In this document: positions 63,395 to 64,000 of the stretch, one piece after another
Layout of the letters: every line of letters starts with the position of its first letter
Numbering within the stretch: the stretch's first letter is position 1
Origin: Tritrichomonas musculus
Lineage: Eukaryota; Parabasalia; Tritrichomonadida; Tritrichomonadidae
NCBI GenBank assembly: GCA_039105265.1
Contig: JAPFFF010000013.1
Location: forward strand, 496,001 to 560,000
DNA: 64,000 bases
Direction: 5' to 3'
The notes under the pieces: generated by a model
Databases searched by the model: none
Seen by the model: only the letters and a program-made list of their open reading frames with translations
What the model was told of the DNA's origin: nothing
Translations under genes and position numbers: made by a program

Positions 63395-64000
63395 ATGAGG
63401 AGTTCTAACTTTCATAATGTTAGTCAGCAGTCCCTAAATGATTCATCTGAAGATGATGAAGATGATCTAGTCATATTCCAATTAAAGTATATTATTCACA
63501 ATTATCCAAATATTCGAAGTTTATTCGAGACAAATATATGTTTTCCGACATTGGAAATGTCCTCCCTGATGAAATTCACAGAATGCAAAATCAGTATAAT
63601 ATTATTTCAGATAATATTGATCTTTTCTTCCAACTTCTACAAGATAACTTCAACCTCAGCGAAAACCAATCTTTATCATATATTCAATACCTTGATCTTC
63701 TCAAGATCTCAGAATATTTGCAAGTTAAAAAGTTAACAAAGAAGCTAATAAAGTACTCAAAAATTCACAATTTTGATATCAGCTTTATCATTGAAATAAT
63801 TCAATACGAAAACGCAAAAGCAAGTGATTCTAATAATAACAGGTATGAAGGTGAAATTAAGGTTAATATTGAAATGGAAGATGTCTTGGTTACAAAAATC
63901 GATCAATGCTTTCAAAACGACAAATTCAAAGAGCTCCCAATTCCATTCATCTATCGTATCATTGAAAAAAGTTCAAAGAATGAAATGTCAACTGACAAAT
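63395..64000 (+). CDS. Trichomonad-family protein N-terminus (ankyrin-protein type), partial, with a frame change
   Basis: The ATG at 63395 begins MRSSNFHNVSQQSLNDSSEDDED. Near 63465-63475 the coding signal moves to another frame and continues to the window end: IPIKVYYSQLSKYSKFIRDKYMFSDIGNVLPDEIHRMQ, then DNIDLFFQLLQDNFNLSENQSLSYIQYLDLLKISEYLQVKKL, and KFKELPIPFIYRIIEKS. This is the N-terminal region seen in many trichomonad ankyrin or BTB/BACK-like proteins. The frame change may be a mutation, a sequence error or a short intron. Alternatively the real start is an ATG in the second frame, such as 63538. The gene runs off the window. Confidence 0.65.

Overview
The window is nuclear DNA of a parabasalid, most likely a tritrichomonad close to Tritrichomonas foetus. 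The species is inferred from gene families and base composition only. The host DNA is very AT-rich and almost intron-free. It carries typical trichomonad families: TKL- and CAMK-like kinases, BspA-like leucine-rich repeat proteins, ankyrin proteins with a trichomonad-type N-terminal region, cysteine-rich and beta-helix surface proteins, a Ski2-type RNA helicase, and tRNA-Lys(TTT) and tRNA-Glu(TTC).

The centre (5299-27827) is one complete-looking Polinton/Maverick of about 22.5 kb. It has 418-bp terminal inverted repeats that are about 99% alike and a 5-bp target duplication. Its parts are an integrase, a packaging ATPase, a double-jelly-roll major capsid protein, a possible minor capsid protein, a protein-primed DNA polymerase B, two related HNH endonucleases, a small basic DNA-binding protein, a 2400-residue fibre-like protein and several small unknown proteins. 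It also holds six tandem arrays that all have a 24-bp period and a shared core, a tRNA-like sequence, and a GC-richer non-coding stretch. It looks recent. It landed inside a host kinase gene: the kinase and most of the coiled coil lie to the right (27828-29044) and the rest of the coiled coil to the left (5002-5298), still in phase.

Layout: 1-5298 holds a surface protein gene with a frame break, a decayed kinase, a 0.9-kb AT-rich array and the displaced kinase end. 5299-27827 is the Polinton. 27828-31129 holds the kinase, tRNA-Lys, a gene with one in-frame stop and a truncated kinase-like gene. 32006-33658 is a cysteine-rich surface protein. 33.7-35.9 kb is a nest of short DNA transposons. 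35982-39350 is the helicase. 40001-45035 is a BspA-like gene split by a Tc1/mariner-like element that carries a ubiquitin-protease fragment. 45.3-47.8 kb has two decayed genes. 48.2-51.95 kb is transposon-rich and otherwise empty. 51.94-53.75 kb is an ankyrin gene, 54.6-55.6 kb a kinase and 56.0-56.74 kb a relic. 56991-62122 is a kinase-ankyrin gene in which 96-base ankyrin modules are separated by AT-rich inserts. The window ends with tRNA-Glu and the start of another trichomonad-family gene.

The most striking host feature is that kinase-ankyrin gene. Six middle modules are each exactly 32 codons. Every insert ends with ATGAAATTT, or a one-base variant, at the same distance before the module, which suggests an unusual intron class or another AT-rich intervening sequence. 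The second theme is recent mobile-element activity: at least two host genes are cut cleanly by elements with intact target duplications, and several short elements with terminal inverted repeats and 4-8 bp duplications sit in the gaps.
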